A stretch of 64,000 nucleotides of DNA. It comes from Elgaria multicarinata webbii. Taxonomy: Eukaryota; Chordata; Lepidosauria; Squamata; Anguidae. The notes beneath the pieces were generated by a model. It worked only from the letters and a program-made list of their open reading frames with translations, did not search any database and was not told the DNA's origin. A program made the translations under genes and the position numbers. Shown piece after piece: positions 35,435 to 46,587 of the stretch (positions are counted from its first letter, which is position 1; every line of letters begins with the position of its first letter). The stretch lies in contig NC_086180.1 of the NCBI RefSeq assembly GCF_023053635.1, positions 91,613,447 to 91,677,446 of the forward strand. Direction: 5' to 3'.

Positions 35435-35575
35435 GTGTGTCATGTCTTTATTAGATTGTAAGCCTGAGGGCAGGGACTGTCTTTTTTGCTAAGTGTAAGC
35501 TGCTCTGAGAGCCTTTTTTGGCTGAGGAGCGGGGTATAAGTATGATAAATAAATAAATAAAATAAATAAATAAAA
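35435..35575 (+). mobile_element. L2-group LINE 3' tail
   Basis: 'attagattgtaagcctgagg' followed by a tail ending in ATAA repeats; related to the tails at 27910-28000 and 61200-61314. Confidence 0.75.
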
Positions 35576-35579
35576 TATG

Positions 35580-36770
35580 ATTGACCCATTTCCCCCTTTG
35601 GCTTATGATGAAGTGTTTTAATGAGGAAGCAGTACTCTGCTTCTGCTTCTTGTTGCTATGGCTCGTTTTTGTGCAATAAAACATCTATACTAAAACTGTC
35701 AAAAGTCTATCCTGACCACATAAGTCATCTGTTGAAAGGTTATGTTCATTGCTCTTATTTGTTTATATGGGATGCCAAATCAGATAAGTAAAGCTGACGT
35801 TCAGTTAGATTGTTTTATGAAGATTTAAGAGTAATCCTTTCCTCTTCCATATTTTAGCGCTATTCGTTTAAACGAAGGAATAGAATTACAGTTAAGAATT
35901 ACAATGTAAGTGCTAAGTGATGCATATTGGAGGGAAATCCTAATTTCATCTACACATACAATCCAACATGTCTTGGATTGTACCCAGGAAAAAGATCAAG
36001 CAGGAAAGTTCACCAAACGCAGCACTGGTGCTGACGCTGAGGGCCAATCTAAACATTACATTAATTATATGTTTTGCCCCTGAATACCAGATTTTTATTT
36101 CATAAATAGCAAGGGTTGGAAGAAGGACTGATCTGGATTAGGACTCTGCGAGAAGGGGGGGGGACTTTAACCTTTTGCCTCCTGCTGTGGTCCCAGCCCA
36201 GTTTGGGGTGGGGGTGATCATCACCTGATATTCGCATGCAGGGGGAGTGGAGGAGTAAGGGACCCATAAAAGGTGTGGTAGAAAGAGTGGCCTTACACTG
36301 TTCTCCCTTCCAGTGCTTCAACCACCCCACCCCCACATGCCACAGCTCTGGCAGAATACTAAATGCAGTCCAGAGAAGAGTCTACAAGAAACTCAGCTGT
36401 CCTGGCAAAGTTGTTGAGACCTTCCATAAGGTGCCTGGGGGCAGGAAGAACCTCAGTCAGCAGTGCATGTGCCCAGGGAAGAGGGCAGTGATGGAATTAG
36501 CTGTGGCAGCCCTGATGTTTAGAGCCAAGGCTTCATGAGCAGTGGAGCACTTCCTCTCACCTGGATCCACGAGGGCTTCATTACCCTCCTTAATGAGAAC
36601 CACTGCAGAGGTGAGGGAAGTGCAACGTAACATACCCTTACCTGAAACATTAACCCTTCTCAGGCCAAGCACCACCACCTGAAAACCTGAGACCTTTCCC
36701 CTAGCTATGAGGGAAACAGGTTTAATATAGGATCTCTCAAAATATACTGTGGGGATACTCTGGTGTGGGT
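35580..36770. other. Intergenic sequence, nothing recognised
   Basis: No gene or classified repeat. A run of G (about 36156-36165) and a GC-rich patch lie near 36150-36350. Confidence 0.45.
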
Positions 36771-36777
36771 GTTTAAT

Positions 36778-37141
36778 AAATGCAGGTTGCTTACCTGTAA
36801 CTGTAGTTCTTCGAGTGGTCATCTATGCATTCACACATATGGGCTTTGCGCCTGCGCAGAGACCGAACCGGAACCTTATATAGCTTAGGGAAACGTTTTT
36901 GGCGGGAACCCCTCCCCCCACGCTACCGCGCATGTCCATGGGGTTCCCGCCCTTACCTCAGTTTACAGGAGTCCGACATTGTGCCCCCATAAACATGAGT
37001 GTAAAATAAAATAAAGTACATTCCACATATAACTGTGTCATTTATAAGTCTCACACCACCAAGTGGGGATGGTGGGTGGGTTGTGTGAATGCATAGATGA
37101 CCACTCGAAGAACTACAGTTACAGGTAAGCAACCTGCATTT
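36778..37141. repeat. DIRS terminal inverted-repeat block (60-bp arms, 244-bp centre)
   Basis: 36778-36837 and 37082-37141 are reverse complements over 60 bp (for example 'ttcgagtggtcatctatgca' and its complement). A further imperfect direct copy (gtggtctctatgcatcacac) follows at 37150-37170. Such end and internal complementary regions belong to the DIRS replication mode. The centre is GC-rich on the left and AT-rich on the right. Confidence 0.85.
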
Positions 37142-37216
37142 CTTCTTCGTGGTCTCTATGCATCACACATATGGGCGAGTAGCAAGCTGACATATCTTTG
37201 GAGGTGGGTTGGTGCA

Positions 37217-38230
37217 TCATCTGAAGATCTCCGAGAGCACTGTCCTCCCAAAAGAGCAGTCTTGTCTGGCACGGGTGTCCAAACTGTAGTGCTTGACAAA
37301 TGTGGATGGAGTGGACCACGTTGCGGCTCTACAGACTTCTGTCAAAGGAACACCTCTGCTGAAGGCAACAGATGTTGCGACGGCTCTAGTAGAGTGAGCT
37401 GTCACAGGCTTTAAAAGGTCTAGCTTAGAGATAGAGTAGGCAAGTTCAATTGTCTCTACAATCCAGCGTGAAAGTCGCTGGCATGAAACAGGGAGTCCCT
37501 TAGAAGGCTCTCCATAACAAACAAACAATTGATTTGTTTTCCTAAAACTTTCTGTCCTAGCCCTGTAAAAGGCAAGAGCTCTCCTTACATCTAGTGTATG
37601 TAGCAAAGACTCAACAGGTGTTGTAGGATTTGGGAAGAATGCCGGCAGAGTGATGTGCTGGGACAGATGAAAGGTTGACACTACCTTAGGCAGGAAGGCA
37701 GGGTCTGTGCATAATACAACCTTATCCTTATGAAAAATAGTATAAGGAGCATCTATCCTAAGAGCTCTGAGCTCACTTGCACGTCTAGCCGATGTGATGG
37801 ACACTAAGAAGACAGTCTTGAATGTCAGAAGTCTGAGGTCTGTCGAGGCCATGGGCTCGAAGGGTTTCCCTGTCAGCGATTGCAATACAACTGACAGGCT
37901 CCATGGTGGAATACACTTCACTGTCGGTATCGTATTCTTAAGCCCCCTTAGAAATTTTTTGGATGTTGGATGTGCAAAGGGTGAAAAACCATCCATGCCT
38001 CGATGAGAAGCCGTGATAGCAGCTAAGTGTACTCTGATTGAAGTGAGTCTGAGTCCTTGCTGGTAAAGCATCAATAGATATTTGAGGATCAATGATAAAG
38101 GGCAAGATTCAGGTGCTTGATTGCTTTCTAAAGCAAACTTCTGAAATCTTTGCCACTTTGCAGCATAGGACTTCCTTGTTGAAGGCTTTAGTGAGGCCAA
38201 CAATATATGGTCTACAGTTAAGTTTTCTAT
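37217..38230 (-). CDS. DIRS tyrosine recombinase domain (fossil)
   Basis: About 330 codons of clear recombinase, from VDHILLASLKPSTRKSYAAK to the stop at 37217. The catalytic pattern is visible: Arg in SARRASELRAL, His-x-x-Arg in TAHSTRAVATS, and the nucleophile Tyr in VKHYSLD. The open frame extends much further upstream (to 40066), but there it runs antisense-free over the reverse transcriptase in another frame and I regard that part as overlap rather than functional recombinase. Confidence 0.9.
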   Translation of the reverse strand: MENLTVDHILLASLKPSTRKSYAAKWQRFQKFALESNQAPESCPLSLILKYLLMLYQQGLRLTSIRVHLAAITASHRGMDGFSPFAHPTSKKFLRGLKNTIPTVKCIPPWSLSVVLQSLTGKPFEPMASTDLRLLTFKTVFLVSITSARRASELRALRIDAPYTIFHKDKVVLCTDPAFLPKVVSTFHLSQHITLPAFFPNPTTPVESLLHTLDVRRALAFYRARTESFRKTNQLFVCYGEPSKGLPVSCQRLSRWIVETIELAYSISKLDLLKPVTAHSTRAVATSVAFSRGVPLTEVCRAATWSTPSTFVKHYSLDTRARQDCSFGRTVLSEIFR

Positions 38231-40437
38231 ATGAGAGGGGTGGTTGTTATCCTCCACGCCGTCATCTTGAGGGTCGACAGATCTGCGTGTCGAACCCTGC
38301 CCTGGTGTCGAGACAGCAGTGTCGGTATCGACGGGAGTCTGATGTAATTCCCGTTCGACAGTCGAAGGGCATGAGAGAACCACGCCTGCCAAGGCCACCA
38401 CGGCGTGATGAGGACGCAATCCGACCTGTCCGTCTGGATCTTGGCTAGTACCTTCATCAATAGTGGAAACGGTGGGAAGATGTACAGGAGATCTCCTTCC
38501 CAAGTTCTGGTGAAAGCGTCTCCTAGCGAGTGCTTTCCTCTTCCTGCTCTGCTGCAGAACCTGGAACAAGCTGCGTTTTCTTCGGTAGCGAAGACATCGA
38601 CAGCAGGGCAGCCCCAATACCGAAAGAGATCGTCCCTGACTTCGGTATCGAGCTCCCATTCGTGGTCGACGTGGAGGGACCTGCTGAGGGAGTCCGCGAT
38701 GACGTTCTCCTTCCCCGCTACATAGATTGCAGTCAGGTAAGTATTTCTCTTTATGCACCAGTTCCAAATTCTGAGTGCAGAGCGGTTCAGAGGGTGTGAT
38801 CTCGTTCCACCCTGTCTGTTGATGTAAGCCACTACGGTGGTGTTGTCTGTCGCGATCAAGACGTTTCGGCCCTCGATGATTTGTCCGAAGGTCTTTATTG
38901 CATTCTCCACCGCTAAAAGTTCCAGGTGGTTGATGTGGTGTTCCCTCTGAGAAGGAGGCCAGCGACCTTGAGCTGTGAGGGAGTTGCAGTGTGCCCCCCA
39001 TCCGATCAACGATGCATCCGTCGTGATCGTTACCGAAGGGGTTTCTTGTTGGAAGGGAACCCCTTCTAAGAGAGTCGCCATCGAAAACCACCATTTCAGG
39101 GACGCTCTTACTTGCTTTGGGATCGACAGGTAAGTTTGACAGGCATTGTGTCGAAGATCGAACGTCCTTAAGAACCAGCCCTGCAAGATCCTCATTCTGA
39201 GTCTTGCAAACCTGATGACTGCGGTTGTCGCTGCCATTAAACCTAATAGCCTCTGGATCGTCCATGCCGAAACCTTTCGACGGCTTTCGGTAGCAATGGC
39301 TAAATCCTGAAGAGTGTTTGCTCTGGTCGAAGGCAGGTATGCCCTGCCGTCTCGAGACGATAGGGTTACCCCTATAAAGTCCAGTCTCTGATGTGGGGTC
39401 AAGACGGATTTCTCCTCGTTGACCCATAGACCCAACGAGTCCAACAGGTTGAGGGTGGTTGAAATGTCCTTCTGGAGCGTGCCACTGCTGTCCGCTACCA
39501 GAAGCCAATCGTCTAGGTACAGATATACGTAAATCCCTTTCTGTCTTAGATGGGCGCACACCACCGCCATCACCTTCGTAAAGACCCTCGGTGCCGTGGC
39601 CAAGGCGAAAGGAAGAACGGTGAATTGGAACTGGGACGCCCCGATTGAAAATCGTAAGTAAGCTTGATGCGACCTCCTGATGGAGATGTGGAAGTACGCA
39701 TCCTTCAGATCCACCACAGCAAACCAAACTCCTCTGTGTAGGAGCTGCAGAATAGAAGTAACCGTTGTCATACGGAACTTTTTCGGGGTGATGTATTTGT
39801 TTAATTGCCTTAAGTCCATGATCGGTCGAAGACCTCCATCTTTCTTCGGGACCGTGAAGTAGCAGAAGAAAAAACCCTGGTTGAATTCCCCTGTGGGTAC
39901 GGAAGAGATAGCTCCCTTCGATAGCAAGGTCTGTACCTCGAGAAGCAGAGGGGGGGATGGCGCCGTTACTTTCACCCCCGAAGAAGGAGGGAGGACATCG
40001 AGCTCGATGGCATACCCCGAGTTGATGATAGTGAGCACCCAGGAGTCCGATGTTATTGACTCCCATTGATGGTAATATGGTGCCAGGCGGTTCGCAAAGG
40101 GAGGTGGATCTGGAACCAAGAAGTCAAACCCGCTGCTTCTTAGAGAAGTCGGGCTGGCGCTTATCTTGTTGGAAATGACTTTGGTATGGCCGTTTCCTTT
40201 GAAGTTGCTGTTGCTGCCTCGGTTGTTGATATTGAGGGCGCTGTTGTTGTTGTTGCTGCTGTTGAGTCGGTGGCCTTGACCAGCGCTTTGGTTTGTACTG
40301 CGGAGGTGGAGCGGTGAAACCCATCTTTTTTGCTGTCGTATGGGCCTTATATATAGTGTCCAATGTTTCATCTGTTTTTGTGTTGAACAAACCCTCGCCA
40401 TCGAAGGGCATGTTCTCGATCCTTGCCTTCGTCTCAT
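38227..40437 (-). CDS. DIRS reverse transcriptase, RNase H and methyltransferase-like frame (fossil)
   Basis: 736 codons. Reverse transcriptase motifs FFCYFTVPKKDGGLRPIMDL, VVDLKDAYFHISI, LPFALATAPRVFTKVM and YLYLDDWLLVAD (catalytic DD); RNase H motifs TTDASLIGWGAH, HINHLELLAVENA, ATDNTTVVAYIN and AGKENVIADSLSR; then PAVDVFATEENA and VLITPWWPWQAWF, the conserved region often called the DIRS methyltransferase domain. A Gln-rich track near 40150-40260 lies in another frame. Confidence 0.9.
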   Translation of the reverse strand: MRRRQGSRTCPSMARVCSTQKQMKHWTLYIRPIRQQKRWVSPLHLRSTNQSAGQGHRLNSSNNNNSALNINNRGSNSNFKGNGHTKVISNKISASPTSLRSSGFDFLVPDPPPFANRLAPYYHQWESITSDSWVLTIINSGYAIELDVLPPSSGVKVTAPSPPLLLEVQTLLSKGAISSVPTGEFNQGFFFCYFTVPKKDGGLRPIMDLRQLNKYITPKKFRMTTVTSILQLLHRGVWFAVVDLKDAYFHISIRRSHQAYLRFSIGASQFQFTVLPFALATAPRVFTKVMAVVCAHLRQKGIYVYLYLDDWLLVADSSGTLQKDISTTLNLLDSLGLWVNEEKSVLTPHQRLDFIGVTLSSRDGRAYLPSTRANTLQDLAIATESRRKVSAWTIQRLLGLMAATTAVIRFARLRMRILQGWFLRTFDLRHNACQTYLSIPKQVRASLKWWFSMATLLEGVPFQQETPSVTITTDASLIGWGAHCNSLTAQGRWPPSQREHHINHLELLAVENAIKTFGQIIEGRNVLIATDNTTVVAYINRQGGTRSHPLNRSALRIWNWCIKRNTYLTAIYVAGKENVIADSLSRSLHVDHEWELDTEVRDDLFRYWGCPAVDVFATEENAACSRFCSRAGRGKHSLGDAFTRTWEGDLLYIFPPFPLLMKVLAKIQTDRSDCVLITPWWPWQAWFSHALRLSNGNYIRLPSIPTLLSRHQGRVRHADLSTLKMTAWRITTTPLI

Positions 40438-41597
40438 ACGTCAGGTTCGCCGATCTTAGCCAGGCTTCTCAAAGCCACTGCCCCCATCATATTTTTGGAG
40501 TGGCAGTCGACCTGATGTCTGGCGGTCGATAGCTGCTGTTTAGCTATGGCTGAGGCTTCAGCTTGGAAGACCCGAGCCAGCTCCCTTTTATCCTCTGGAA
40601 GGTAGTCACATAGTGACCCTACTTTCTCCCAGAGGAAGAGTTGGTATCGGGCCATGGTCGCCTGGTAGGTCGAGGCCCTGATACCAAGGGATGCAGAAGA
40701 ATAAATTCTCCTGCCTGCAAGATCTAATTTTCTGCCCTCTTTGTCCACCGGGGTGGAATGCGATTTTTGCGATTGGCCCTTTGCTGACTCCACCACGATT
40801 GAATTAGGTTTAGGATGTTGGGCGAGGAAACCAGCATCTCCCTCCTGGATACGATAAAGAGTCTCAAGTCTCCTCGAAGTGGCTTGAGTGGACGCAGTTG
40901 TTTTCCACGAGAGCTGTGCTGTCTGCTTTAGGGCCGGAGGGAGAGGAATAGCCACTGCGGCGTTACTTTTAGTTTGGAAGACGCCGTAAATGGGGTCTTC
41001 GACCGGATCATCGGGTTGTTGTATGTCTAAGCCCAATGCCTGAAACATTCTCCGCATATGCTCTGAGAACCTTCCCATATCGTCAGAGGGTGAAGCAGGG
41101 TCTTGCGAATGGAGGGCATCCTCTGGCGCCGGTACCGATGGGGCAACCGACGCCCTAGAGTCGGTATCGGACGGATAATCATCCTCGGGGGAAGATACAG
41201 TAACTATCTGAAGTTGCTGTTGCTCAAGTTCCAATTGTTCCTGATGGGCCGGTACCGTAGCAGCCGCTATCGGTACGGAGCCGCTATTGCGTCGATGAGC
41301 TGACGCTGGCGAAGGATGATGCGGCGGAGGGGCCAACGGAATATGAAGGACCCTCGACATAGGAGGAGGCTGGGCATAGCAAGCCTCTGGTGCATACTGG
41401 TAGTCCTGATCTTGTGGGAAATACCTGTGCGGGCGATAATAATCCCAGTCATAGTATTCATGCCTGGGTTGGAATTCGGAGTATTGGGAAGTTCTATCCC
41501 ACTCCTGCCTTGACCTTTCTGCAACAACTGGTCTGGGAGACGGCTGTGTTAGAGGGATAGGCTCCTCCATGTCCAGCACTTGTGGTGGGTCTCTCAC
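40434..41597 (-). CDS. DIRS gag-like frame (fossil)
   Basis: 387 codons, Pro/Gln/Ser-rich at the N-terminus (HIPLAPPPHHPSPASAHRR) and more helical at the C-terminus (EKVGSLCDYLPEDKRELARV). This fits the capsid-like ORF1 of DIRS elements, which has little sequence conservation. Its stop overlaps the next start as ATGA. Confidence 0.75.
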   Translation of the reverse strand: MRDPPQVLDMEEPIPLTQPSPRPVVAERSRQEWDRTSQYSEFQPRHEYYDWDYYRPHRYFPQDQDYQYAPEACYAQPPPMSRVLHIPLAPPPHHPSPASAHRRNSGSVPIAAATVPAHQEQLELEQQQLQIVTVSSPEDDYPSDTDSRASVAPSVPAPEDALHSQDPASPSDDMGRFSEHMRRMFQALGLDIQQPDDPVEDPIYGVFQTKSNAAVAIPLPPALKQTAQLSWKTTASTQATSRRLETLYRIQEGDAGFLAQHPKPNSIVVESAKGQSQKSHSTPVDKEGRKLDLAGRRIYSSASLGIRASTYQATMARYQLFLWEKVGSLCDYLPEDKRELARVFQAEASAIAKQQLSTARHQVDCHSKNMMGAVALRSLAKIGEPDV

Positions 41598-41751
41598 TGA
41601 CGCTACCGAGGCCGAATCTCTAATCTCTCCCTCAGATAGGCTTAGCGTGGGGTGAGTGTATATTATATGATAGAACCTTATAAGTTTCTTTTATTTGGAT
41701 AAAATAGGTTTGAGAGGTCTTCATCCTCTCTCCTAATACTTAAAACTCCTA

Positions 41752-41823
41752 ATCATAGAATAGTAGAATTGGAAGGGGTCTATAAAGCCATCAAGTCCAA
41801 CCCTCTGCTCAGTGCAAGAATCC
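41752..41823 (-). mobile_element. CR1 3' terminus fragment
   Basis: 'atcatagaatagtagaattg' and 'gccatcaagtccaaccctct' match the CR1 terminus at 23443. Only about 70 bp remain, ending where the SINE starts. Confidence 0.85.
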
Positions 41824-41825
41824 TT

Positions 41826-42060
41826 GGAACCAGTGTGGCATAGTGGTTAGAGTGTTGGTCTGGGGTCGGGAGATCCGGGTTCTAGTCCCCACTCAGCCAT
41901 GGAAGCCCACTGGGTAACTCTGGGCCAGTCACAGACTCTCAGCCCAACCTACCTCACAGGGTTGCTGTTGTGAGGATAAAATAGAGAGGAGGAGGGTTAT
42001 GTACACCCCTTGGGATCTTTGAAGGAAAAAGGGTTGGATATAAATGTAATAAATAAATAA
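41826..42060 (+). mobile_element. Sauria-type SINE
   Basis: Complete head to tail: 'ccagtgtggcatagtggtta', 'actctgggccagtcacagac', (ATAA)n end. Confidence 0.93.
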
Positions 42061-42174
42061 CTCAGGGTCATCCAATGATGAGAGAAGGGGGAAAAGTAAT
42101 GCTTCACACAGTATTTAAGGTATTTGCTAACACAAGATAATAAAACATGCACCAACTCTATAACAGTTTAGGTC

Positions 42175-42475
42175 ACAGGTAGGCAACACAGAGCCCATGG
42201 GCACCAATGCACCCATTTCTTAGCACCCACCTAGCCCTCCCACCTTTCCCTCCAATTAAAACATTTTCTTACTGACAGCTGAGATCTCTGTGAAAAATGG
42301 TTTCAAAGGAGTTGTGTGTGTTGGGGCTTAGACCCACCTCTGCCTTATACACAAATTTTGGGGCAGGTAACTTGTCCTTTGGCATGTCTCCCATGGCAGC
42401 CATTTTCTGCTTGTGCCCAGGACAGTTTCTCAAATTGCCAAATGGCTCCAAAAGGTTGCATACTCCTGGTTTAGA
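42175..42475. mobile_element. hAT-like non-autonomous element
   Basis: Starts 'cacaggtaggcaacacagag' and ends 'aaaaggttgcatactcctgg'. The ends pair as CAGG-type inverted repeats known from hAT MITEs (CAGGGGTAGGCAAC). The interior is not coding. Confidence 0.6.
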
Positions 42476-42559
42476 TACATGTTGAAATTTTATTCACCCC
42501 AGTGACTAAGCTATAACAACTGTCCTTAGAATTTTTTATTGATGGCCATGTCTTGTACT

Positions 42560-42660
42560 GTATAGTTATTTTTAAGACATATTGTATTGGAGTTTTATCA
42601 CTGTAAACCACCTGGATATTTTGTACTTCACAGGCAGTATAGAAATATTTGTAAATAAAT
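42560..42660 (+). mobile_element. Eroded LINE tail
   Basis: 'ctgtaaaccacctggatatt' then 'cagtatagaaatatttgtaa' resemble the L2 terminal motif with many changes. Confidence 0.5.
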
Positions 42661-42664
42661 ATAA

Positions 42665-45600
42665 TTAAAAAGGTCTATCATTACTTATGATAGCTATAGA
42701 CAATCTTGAGATTCAGATCAACACGGAACCAGCACTACAAGGCTACATAATTAAAGAAGTAATAAACTCAGTATTGTTCCAACTTGATGTACTGCTTATT
42801 GTTAAAAATATTCAGTCATTTTTCCTTCTCAGAACAAATAAATTGTGTGAACAAGCAACAGGTTATTATGTCAGGGACCATTACACCTTTTCATTAAACA
42901 TTTCAGACTATGGGGTGGTACTACAATTTATGGTTTGTGTACTGAAAAGGTTATGAGTGTGTTTTACATTTAGCTTAATGAGTATCCAGTCTTTCTGATG
43001 CCCGTTATCTTGAACCTAAGTACCATTATGAACTATTATACTGAACGGTAAATTGTACTTGAGCCACTCATTTACCTTCAACAACTATCATCGTAAGATT
43101 TTAATCGACTGGATGCGGTGCAACTTCAGGAAAACAGATACCAATGTCTGAAACAAGTTAACTTGAAAGTCCCCACTGAAATCAGTACAATTTTTCCATG
43201 CACTCTGTTTAGGATTAGGGAATAAACTAATTTATACCCAATTTTTGTTTTAGCTGAGTTTCAAATCCAACTTCAAGATTAGTATTTGCATTTGAAAAGA
43301 ATTACAAAACCATTGTACTACTTTAAGTAATGATTTCCACACGCTGCTCTAAGAATTCTTCACTAATATTTGGTCGGTCAAATTGCTTTAACAGACTGGC
43401 CAATGCAGCTACTAATTTCATGAGGACAAAACATGCGCTAAACAGTATTTTTCAGTTCCCCTCTAAACCTGGATATGGCTCTTTATTGGACACTAATAAT
43501 GCGCTCTGAAGTTCATGCTTAAGACACAGTATGAGAAAAGTTAGTGCAGTTATCCTAGCCACTTCAAATCCATTTATAGTTTAGAGGAACAGCTTACAAA
43601 AGTGTCAGCAATTTTTCAAATGACACATTCTAGAATGAACTGGTAGCTGACAAATCAACTTCCCTAGTTTTAGCCACATTACAAAATGAAATTTAACACT
43701 GAAATAATTAACATCATTTCAATGACAAAGTTACATCACACAAACCTTAATTTATTTAGGATTTTTGTTTGCTTGTCCAAGTTGCTTTAACCAACAGGCC
43801 CCCAGAAAAGAAATGTATTAAAAGGTTAACTGGATTATAGGATTAAAGAACACTACAAAACAGGAGTCAAGCTATTCCCCTACCACAAATGCAATGTCTG
43901 AAGAGATTCCGTAGGGCAGCGTTCGGAGTCCACGGCTGCGATAGGTCTCCCTGCCTCCCTGGATTCCCCTTCCTTGGCATAAGGCACAGGCAAGTTGCCA
44001 GGCTCTTACCTGGAATGGGATGTAGGTACATCTTCCTATCCCAATAATGACTCCTCTCCCTCCACTCAGCCGAGGAACTTGAACTTTAAAGCTCATGTTA
44101 CTTAACTGAGCAGAAGTGAGGGGGGGTGGACAGAGAGATGGGAAGCCCACACAGGACTCTTATTCTCTATAGGGGCCTAGCATGTTAAGTGCCGTTATGT
44201 ACACAAGGGAAAGGGAAAAACTAGGCTCTATTCTCTCTTTACAGATATTGCACTCAAAATAGAACTGCCATAGTTTCACATATTATGGTTTCATATATTA
44301 TAGATTCAATATATTTATTAAAATTTTAGTTGGAATGTTAATATTGTCATTGCTCTCACACAACGATCACAAGCTTAACCACTTTAAAGGGTGAAATAAA
44401 TACTGTATTTTTAACTTCTTAAAGTCCATTGTTACGACTTTCTGTGCCTGCACAGTATCAAAAACATGGCGTTCTAGTACCATTTCAATGACTTTACACT
44501 AACTTCCCAAGTGTTTCTGATTATGTTATAAAAACTGCCTTTTAAACACAGAACAAGTTAAACAATTCAAGTTAATCTTGCTTTTAAACACAAGTTGCTT
44601 GAGTTCAGCTTGCAAGTCTTCATTCCTAGGACCCAGTATTTCCAAGTAGGTACATCAGCATGTCCACCACTTCTCTAAAATAGGCTACTGCACAGTGAGA
44701 AGTAGATCAGAAGTGATGCACTTAAATGAAGTTGTTCGTTTACACACACTCTTATTGTAAAACTTACAAATCTTGGAAAAATGGTAGAACATTCAGATGG
44801 TTATAAGTCTTAATAATAAGAGTTTTCACACGTTGTAGTAAATCCAATTTCCTAGCACTGCAGACTTCAACATCTAAAATTTGAGAAAAATAATAATTCA
44901 TAAATGCAGCTAACTTGTCATAAAGGAAATTAAAGGTTTTCATAATTCAAGAGCAACTATGACTTAAGAATCTGTAATATAAAGACCATTTTGCACCACT
45001 GAAAACAGCGTGTTCCACTTTATCTTACACTTAATTAATGTTCCAAAAAGGTTGATAATGTTTCATTCAAAAGTTTACCAGGGAACATCTTACAGATTTC
45101 CTAGTAAATAGTTAATGACTCGTTTATAGTATCAATCCTTTTCCATTAGGAAGATCAAGTCGTACAGAACATTTAATACATTTAGAAACCATTATATCAA
45201 AATCAGGCACAGTTTTAAAATGTAAGATAAAGTATTGATAAACAAAGCTTACAAAGATACGACCTAATAAGATTGCCCCATAACTGCAGATCCACTGCTA
45301 AGGAAGAGCTAGAGCTCAGTATGAGGCAGCAGGTGCTTTGCAGGCCAAAGGTCCCATGGATAACACTGGCCTCGCTAGACAGGACAACAAAGGACTCCTG
45401 CAGGCCAGAAAGCCAGGAGAGTCACTGCCATGTATGCGAACTGGTTTGTTTTCCTTTTTAGGGGCAGAGCCTTAACTCAGGAGGAAAAGAGCTAGCTTGT
45501 TCTGCTGGAAAGCTTAATACAAATTATGGGCTCTTATCACCTTGCATAAGGCAAATTGAATTGATGTGTGCATGGACGATTTGCAAAGGTATAAGGAATC

Positions 45601-46535
45601 AATGTCTGTATCTCTGGTATTCATCATATTTGTATTGTTATTGCAGGGTTATATCCTTGAAGCTGCAATTTACAAGTCTGTGAGAAACAACTCTGAAGTG
45701 TTCCTTGGAAGTGGATTAGAGGAGCATTGGACTGGTTGACTACAAAATTCGCAAGCAAGAATTATTTATTTTCTTTTTGGACTCCAAGGGCACTATCCAT
45801 GCCTGTCCACATGCTGCAGGGACCCACTGCTAGTGTAATGGGGAGCTAGCAGTTAAAAAGCACAATCAGAAAGAAACATAAATGCTAGTTTCTGGAAAGG
45901 GGCAGGTCAGTGGAGCTTGCAGAAGTTACTGCTTTTTCCCCAGGATTGCTTTTTGAACTGCTAGCTTTCTGTTGCATGGGTGGTGGGTTCCACTTGTGCA
46001 AGAAATTTAGCAGGAGAGCAGCAACAGTACTGAATACTGCCCAAACGGGCAAATTGTTGCATTGTTTTTAGTCAATCCAATCTATGTGTTTAGCTTTATT
46101 CAGTATAAGCTTTATTTATTCCTGCTGAAGAAATTTTGTTTACTTTGAACCTTTGGAACTTTTTATTCCAACTATGCCCCATAGAACCAAAACAGGCAAA
46201 GGTTACACAGACCAAGGGAGGGCAGAAGGTAGCTCTGGATCTACTGACACATCTCTGGGTGATTTGTAGAATATCAATAAGGACTTCTGATTGCCAACTG
46301 TTTAACAAACAGCAACAAAATGACTATCCTTCACACTAAGTTGTGCTGCAGAAGTGAAGAAAACCTGGAATAACCAGGGACAGATTTTTGTGCAGAAGGA
46401 TACTGAGCTCTGCTTATCCTTTAATCCTAAATTAGGTCTTTTGCACCAGGCTCCAGTTGGTGGATCTCTAGGTTCTAGTGAGAAACAACGTCGATCCTGC
46501 AAGCCTGAAGTCTGCCCATTCTCAACACAGACTGA
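42665..46535. other. Intergenic sequence, largely unique and AT-rich
   Basis: A more GC-rich island lies at 43870-44150, followed to the right by more than 1 kb of AT-rich sequence. The minus-strand frame in the island (SFKVQVPRLSGGRGVIIGIG onward) has no family I recognise. No classified repeats were seen, which is unusual for this window. Confidence 0.45.
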
Positions 46536-46587
46536 GATAAATGTGGTTTAATGGTTACAGTGTTGGATTGGGACTTGGGAGATCTAA

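Larger units (their letters stand above)
36778..41640 (-). mobile_element. DIRS-type tyrosine-recombinase retrotransposon
   Basis: Minus-strand order: gag-like frame, reverse transcriptase/RNase H/methyltransferase-like frame, overlapping tyrosine recombinase, then a terminal inverted-repeat block at the left. This order, the overlapping frames and the absence of LTRs and of a DDE integrase are diagnostic of DIRS. The three coding parts are open, so the copy looks mostly whole and fairly young, with about one break. It lies between TMEM128 and OTOP1 and points the same way as both. Confidence 0.9.

Noticed and set aside
38231-40066. N-terminal two thirds of the 949-codon frame ending at 37217
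   Set aside because: It overlaps the DIRS reverse transcriptase in another frame and shows no recombinase features until about 38230.
40124-40411. Gln-rich open frame
   Set aside because: An out-of-frame reading of the start of the DIRS reverse transcriptase frame; no independent support.
43872-44150. 92-codon minus-strand frame in a GC-rich patch
   Set aside because: Could not be matched to any family; kept only as part of an unexplained block.
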